In this document: piece after piece, positions 60,269 to 64,000 of the stretch
Position numbering within the stretch: the first letter of the stretch is position 1
Layout: each line of letters opens with the position of its first letter
Origin: Elusimicrobiales bacterium
GTDB lineage: Bacteria; Elusimicrobiota; Elusimicrobia; Elusimicrobiales; UBA9959
Assembly (NCBI GenBank): GCA_024681855.1
Contig: JAILAB010000055.1
Span: forward strand, 1-64,000
Length of the DNA stretch: 64,000 nt
Direction: 5' to 3'
Translations under genes and position numbers: made by a program
The notes under the pieces: generated by a model
Database searches by the model: none
The model's input: the letters and a program-made list of their open reading frames with translations, nothing else
What the model was told of the DNA's origin: nothing

Positions 60269-63028
60269 ATGTTTAAAAAAATTTTTTCTTTTTTTGCTAT
60301 TTGCGCATTTCTTTATTTTCTTTCTGCTATTCCGGCTTATTCTAGGGGAATGGAAGGCTTGCCTCAGCAGACGGATAATTCACAGTCTGCGCCTGCAGCC
60401 TCAAATGCTTCGGACAACATGTCTGAGGAGCCTCCTGTTAATGGAGGGGAATTTGCAATTCCTGTAGTTGCACCTGCTGCTCCAGATTCTGAAACGCCTC
60501 CGCAACAGTTAAATCCGGCAGAAATGAGCGACTTGCAAATTTTTAAAACTTTTTACGAGGAAAAACCAGCTTTAGCCGCAACGGCAATGCTTAATACCAT
60601 GGATGATGTCCCTGGCTCGGAGCTAGACGATTTTCAGGATTTATTCTGCAATGAAATAGCTGCCATGATAGTGGCTCTTGACTCTAAATTTAAGTCAGGA
60701 GAACTTTCCGCTGCTGATTATTCGGCCCTTACCAAGAGGCTTGGCGGATATGGCCTGTACACATTGCAGACAGACGCTTATGGTGTGGAAAATCCTAATG
60801 CTGGCCTGGGGCTTGGCATAATGGCCATAGACACTATTCCTGTTAAGCCCGGTGTTAATCCTCGCCCATGGCCCTCTGCTGATTTAAAACCTAGCTCTTC
60901 CATGTCCCAGGCTATGCAAGGCACTCTTATTCCTCCACAGAATGGCATTTCTGCTCAGCTTATCCCTGCAAATGGCAATGGCAAGCCTGTTGAGCTTAAT
61001 CCGGTTCTTGCTCTTATCCCAGCGCATAAAGCTGCCAGAGACGGAGATAATGCCTTATTGCAATCCGCATTGCAGAAAGCGGAGGAATATTTCCCTTCTA
61101 AGCCTAAAATTCATGTGGCAGCGGCTTCCCTCTATTATGAATCCGGGGATTACAAGAAATCAATTTATGCTGCTAATCGCGCCATAGGTCTTAGCAAAAA
61201 TGACCCTGCGGCATATAAAGCTAGGGCTTTAGCCAGAAATGCCATGAATGATAGAAAAGGGGCTATAGAAGATGTTAATAGAGCCGTTGCAATCAATCCG
61301 CAGGATGAATCCGCAAGGCTTCTTTCTCTCCTTATCGCAAGCCGGAAACCTATAAAATCTTATAAAACAATAAGTTCCATACAAGGGATGAAAAGACAGC
61401 TTGGAATTAAGACTGATTCTCGCGATGTCGTGCGCAATGAGCCTGTAAATATTGAAACTTCGGCTATTCCTAAAACAGTTCCTTCAGGGAATGACGGCAG
61501 CGTTTCAACAGATTATGCCAAGTCTAAGGCATACACTAAAACGGCTCAGGCAAAAAATCGTCTTGGAGATTATGACAGCGCTATATCATATGCTTCGCTG
61601 GCTTTGGAAAAAGACCCTGATAACCTGGAAGCATATTTGGAACGCGCAAATGCCTATAATTCCCTTGGGCGTTATGAAGATGTGATAAGAGATACCACTT
61701 ATGTTATTGGCAAGGATGAGAGCAATATGCAGGCTTTCAATCTCCGCTCATGGGCATTGAACCGCAATGAAAATCCTAATGATGCCGCTAAGGATGCTGA
61801 GCGCGCAATCGGAATAAACCCAAATTTTGCTGATGCCTGGTTTAATCATGGGCTTGCCGCTGAAAAGCAGGGCGATTATAAGCGCATGCTGGAAGATTTT
61901 AAGCAGGCAGCTGCTTTGAATGAAAATTATGACAGAAAATATCAGGATGCTCTTGCGCAATATGGCGGCCGGGTTCCTGGTTTTTCAGCTTCCGCGCAGA
62001 ATCAGGCAACTGATTTAGGCAGCGAGGTTCAGGAGCCGGTGGCAAGCCCCATTAGCCGCTATTTCATGCTGCTGATTTTTATGCTGGTTGGCGGAACTCT
62101 TATAGCAATAGGTCTTACGCATGTGCTTCAGGGACAAAATACTGCTAAGAATGATCGCAAAGGACGCGACAAAAATCATGGCGGCGCATCAGCAGCTGGA
62201 ATGATACTTTCCCCATCTGTATTTTATGAAGGCGTTGCCACAGGCAAATATAAAATTGAAAAGAAAGTAGGGGAAGGCGCAATGGGCAAGGTTTACCTTG
62301 CAGTTGACAAGTCTCTTGGCCGCAAGGTTGCTATAAAGAAAATGAATGAGGAGATAAAAGTCAACGAGAGGGAAAAACGCCGTTTCCTTGAAGAGGCTCG
62401 CACAGTTGCCTTGCTGCATCATCCTAATATTGTTGAGATATATACAATATTTGAAGAATCGGGCGATGTTTTCCTTGTTTTTGAATACCTGGAGGGCAAA
62501 ACTCTTGATACTGTTCTTAGCAAAGACATAAGGATGTCTTTCAATAGGGTTAAGGGCATATATGAAGAGGTAGCTAAGGCATTAGACTATGCCCATTCAA
62601 AGAATGTGATTCATCGTGATTTGAAACTTTCTAATATAATGCTTACTGCTGAAGGCTATGTGAAAGTCATGGACTTTGGCCTGGCAGGCCGTGCAATAGA
62701 GGCAAGGGTAAATTCAGGGAATAGGGAAGTTGTTGGTTCTCCAGCGTACATGGCCCCGGAACAGGAAGGAGGGGAATCCTCTGTCCGTTCTGACATATAT
62801 TCATTGGGCGTATGCATGTACGAATCTCTTACCGGAGTTCTTCCCTTCCAAGGCCCGGATTTCCTTAGTCAGAAAACTCATAATTTTTATGAGCCTGTTT
62901 CTCAGTGTGTTCCTGGCTTGCCTAAAGCCATAGATGCTCTTTTGGAAAAATGCCTTGACATTGATCCGAGAAAGCGCTTTGCCAGCGCGGAGGAATTCCG
63001 CAAGGCTTTGGACGCTATTCATTCTTAA
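60269..63028 (+). CDS. Membrane Ser/Thr kinase with N-terminal TPR region
   Basis: The 919 residues begin with a hydrophobic signal/anchor (IFSFFAICAFLYFLSAIPAYS), followed by a Pro/Ala-rich stretch, at least five TPR units (about 270-570; for example AYLERANAYNSLGRYEDVI), one membrane helix (YFMLLIFMLVGGTLIAIGLTHVL, about 599-621) and a C-terminal Hanks-type kinase. The kinase has a glycine loop GEGAMGKVY (about 668), K690, HRD at 782-784, DFG at 802-804 and the SPAYMAPEQ activation segment. All catalytic residues are present. The TPR region would face the periplasm and the kinase the cytoplasm. This order is the reverse of PknB-type kinases, which have an N-terminal kinase and extracellular PASTA repeats. 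Targets are unknown. Confidence 0.9.
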   Translation: MFKKIFSFFAICAFLYFLSAIPAYSRGMEGLPQQTDNSQSAPAASNASDNMSEEPPVNGGEFAIPVVAPAAPDSETPPQQLNPAEMSDLQIFKTFYEEKPALAATAMLNTMDDVPGSELDDFQDLFCNEIAAMIVALDSKFKSGELSAADYSALTKRLGGYGLYTLQTDAYGVENPNAGLGLGIMAIDTIPVKPGVNPRPWPSADLKPSSSMSQAMQGTLIPPQNGISAQLIPANGNGKPVELNPVLALIPAHKAARDGDNALLQSALQKAEEYFPSKPKIHVAAASLYYESGDYKKSIYAANRAIGLSKNDPAAYKARALARNAMNDRKGAIEDVNRAVAINPQDESARLLSLLIASRKPIKSYKTISSIQGMKRQLGIKTDSRDVVRNEPVNIETSAIPKTVPSGNDGSVSTDYAKSKAYTKTAQAKNRLGDYDSAISYASLALEKDPDNLEAYLERANAYNSLGRYEDVIRDTTYVIGKDESNMQAFNLRSWALNRNENPNDAAKDAERAIGINPNFADAWFNHGLAAEKQGDYKRMLEDFKQAAALNENYDRKYQDALAQYGGRVPGFSASAQNQATDLGSEVQEPVASPISRYFMLLIFMLVGGTLIAIGLTHVLQGQNTAKNDRKGRDKNHGGASAAGMILSPSVFYEGVATGKYKIEKKVGEGAMGKVYLAVDKSLGRKVAIKKMNEEIKVNEREKRRFLEEARTVALLHHPNIVEIYTIFEESGDVFLVFEYLEGKTLDTVLSKDIRMSFNRVKGIYEEVAKALDYAHSKNVIHRDLKLSNIMLTAEGYVKVMDFGLAGRAIEARVNSGNREVVGSPAYMAPEQEGGESSVRSDIYSLGVCMYESLTGVLPFQGPDFLSQKTHNFYEPVSQCVPGLPKAIDALLEKCLDIDPRKRFASAEEFRKALDAIHS

Positions 63029-63104
63029 TGTCTTTCCTATATTCAAAAGGCTCTGTTAAATGCAATCATTGATGCGGCTTGCTTTAAAAGGCAATGCAAA
63101 GGTT

Positions 63105-63215
63105 TCTCCGTTCTGAACTTGTTTTTCGGTATCTCATTAAACCGTAAAGAGGCTAAAAAGTAAATTCAGCATCTCTGCGGTTTAAAGAGGTCCTGAAACA
63201 AGTTCAGGACTGCGA
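63105..63215. repeat. Composite palindromic interspersed-type repeat
   Basis: The 276-bp spacer after the kinase gene contains nested inverted repeats and no ORF. CTGAACTTGTTT (63113-63124) and AAACAAGTTCAG (63196-63207) match perfectly over 12 bp. Within the right end GTCCTGAA-5-TTCAGGAC (63190-63210) forms its own hairpin. Inside, AAACCG (63139-63144) pairs with CGGTTT (63178-63183), and AAAGAGG occurs on both sides. TCCTGAACTTGTTTCAGGA-type palindromes are scattered in many bacterial genomes, so this is likely one copy of such a family. Confidence 0.6.
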
Positions 63216-63304
63216 AGTAATATCTGCATTCTTTATAATTACATTGTATCAATGCTCTTTTTATACAGAGCCATAGAGAACATCATTAAAATTTATGCTG
63301 TTGA

Positions 63305-64000
63305 TTATTTTTTCAGCTTGAAGAGTTTCTTATAGGATATTGAAAAACCTGTTTCAAGGCTATTGCCGAAGCCTGGAATTTTCTTTCCTGTCGCATATAG
63401 CCATTTGGCAAAAATATCTAAGGTTAAATCTTTATATAGGCTTGCTGACAGCTTGCTGTTTATTTCCAGCCTGTCAAGCAAGTCTGCCTTTGTGTCATTA
63501 TGGCTTCTTGCAAAACGCCTGTATGATCCGTCTGAGCTTAGCGTAAAAGCTGTTTTAGGAATGGTTATTTCAAATTTATAACCTGTTTCAGCAGCGAACT
63601 GAGTGTAATAAGGGGAATAAGTATAATTTTGCTCTGTGGTTAAGCCTAAGTAAAATTCCTTTACATAATTGCCTTCAAAGAGCTTTAGGCCGCTTTTTCC
63701 GCGTAATATTTTTTTTAGGTTTTCTCCATCATTTTTTGTAAATTCTGTTTCCCAGCCGGCAGATGCAAAAGGGCCTAATGCCAGAGAGCCTAGCCTTCCA
63801 TTAAAATTTTTCCATTTATATTTTGTTTCGCCTTCGTATAGAAGACTGTCAACATTTTCAGATGTGTGGCTAGGGAAAACTATTTTGCCATAATCAGCTT
63901 TTACTCCCAAGTCAAGACGGAAACGCCCTGAATAAAATTCTGAAATTAATGCGGCTGAGCCTCTTATGGTTGTCTGGTTTTCTGTGCTTAGCTGTGATTC
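63305..64000 (-). CDS. Outer-membrane beta-barrel protein, 5' part beyond the window
   Basis: The frame runs open from the stop at 63305 to the right edge (translation of 63911-64000 reveals a continuing barrel-like protein), so the start lies off the window. The visible 231 residues alternate polar and aromatic residues (for example YSGRFRLDLGVKADYG, FYLGLTTEQNYTYSPYYTQF), typical of Gram-negative outer-membrane barrels, and end in GFSISYKKLFKLKK. The TTG at 63908-63910 is only an internal alternative. No family is recognised, and whether it relates to the first gene in the window cannot be shown. Confidence 0.65.
   Translation of the reverse strand, partial: ESQLSTENQTTIRGSAALISEFYSGRFRLDLGVKADYGKIVFPSHTSENVDSLLYEGETKYKWKNFNGRLGSLALGPFASAGWETEFTKNDGENLKKILRGKSGLKLFEGNYVKEFYLGLTTEQNYTYSPYYTQFAAETGYKFEITIPKTAFTLSSDGSYRRFARSHNDTKADLLDRLEINSKLSASLYKDLTLDIFAKWLYATGKKIPGFGNSLETGFSISYKKLFKLKK

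Noticed and set aside
1-64000. tRNA, rRNA, CRISPR arrays, insertion sequences, prophage
   Set aside because: Inspection of all spacers longer than 80 bp showed no cloverleaf, spaced repeats, transposase or integrase. A dedicated scan (tRNAscan-type, repeat finder) would settle this.

Overview
The window looks like part of the chromosome of a Gram-negative-type, free-living or host-associated bacterium with moderate GC content. It encodes outer-membrane beta-barrels, many exported proteins, a PilT retraction ATPase, an MreBCD/PBP2/RodA rod system, two N-acetylmuramoyl-L-alanine amidases and a butyrate kinase/phosphate butyryltransferase pair. The combination of a long FN3-repeat protein ending in a secretion-type C-terminal domain, a PorV-like partner, a GYF_2-domain protein and a SpoIID protein without sporulation genes suggests a lineage such as Elusimicrobiota. 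That assignment is inferred from gene content only. No tRNA, rRNA, CRISPR array, insertion sequence or prophage was seen; this is ordinary core chromosome with some lineage-specific genes.

Region 1 (1-16976, + strand): the end of a beta-barrel protein, then dnaX-recR-comEC-glnS-nadK-recN-gltX (replication/repair, DNA uptake, aminoacyl-tRNA synthesis, NADP synthesis), then a 1460-residue GYF_2/low-complexity membrane protein and pilT. dnaX carries an A10 tract followed by a hairpin, and a slip in either direction reaches a stop almost at once. A bidirectional terminator separates pilT from radC.

Region 2 (17000-22830): radC (-) and a minimal ogt-like alkyltransferase (+) diverge from a palindrome-centred 95-bp spacer. 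A TPR-SpoIID protein (-) then diverges from a three-gene cassette of ECF sigma factor, zinc anti-sigma-like protein and secreted helical protein; a palindrome sits between the promoter hexamers of that cassette. A strong terminator closes it.

Region 3 (22824-51163): tandem promoters and a structured leader of about 280 nt with an internal terminator-like hairpin precede a continuous 39-gene, 28-kb array on the + strand. It runs through the fused S10-spc-alpha ribosomal clusters (starting at rplC, with no rpsJ upstream and no rpmD), secY, adk, map, infA, rpmJ, rpoA and rplQ. It continues into mreBCD-mrdA-rodA, a DUF2344 gene, rng, and two paralogous amidases flanking murI. The first convincing terminator after the leader is at 51130, so ribosome production, RNA processing and wall elongation may be transcriptionally linked.

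Region 4 (51182-57143, - strand): an apparent FN3-repeat protein / PorV-like protein / MFS-type transporter operon. Region 5 (57250-64000): buk-ptb (acyl-phosphate energy metabolism), a possible small basic protein, a SEC-C protein, a transmembrane Ser/Thr kinase with a long TPR ectodomain, a composite interspersed-type repeat, and the 3' end of another beta-barrel gene on the - strand running off the right edge.
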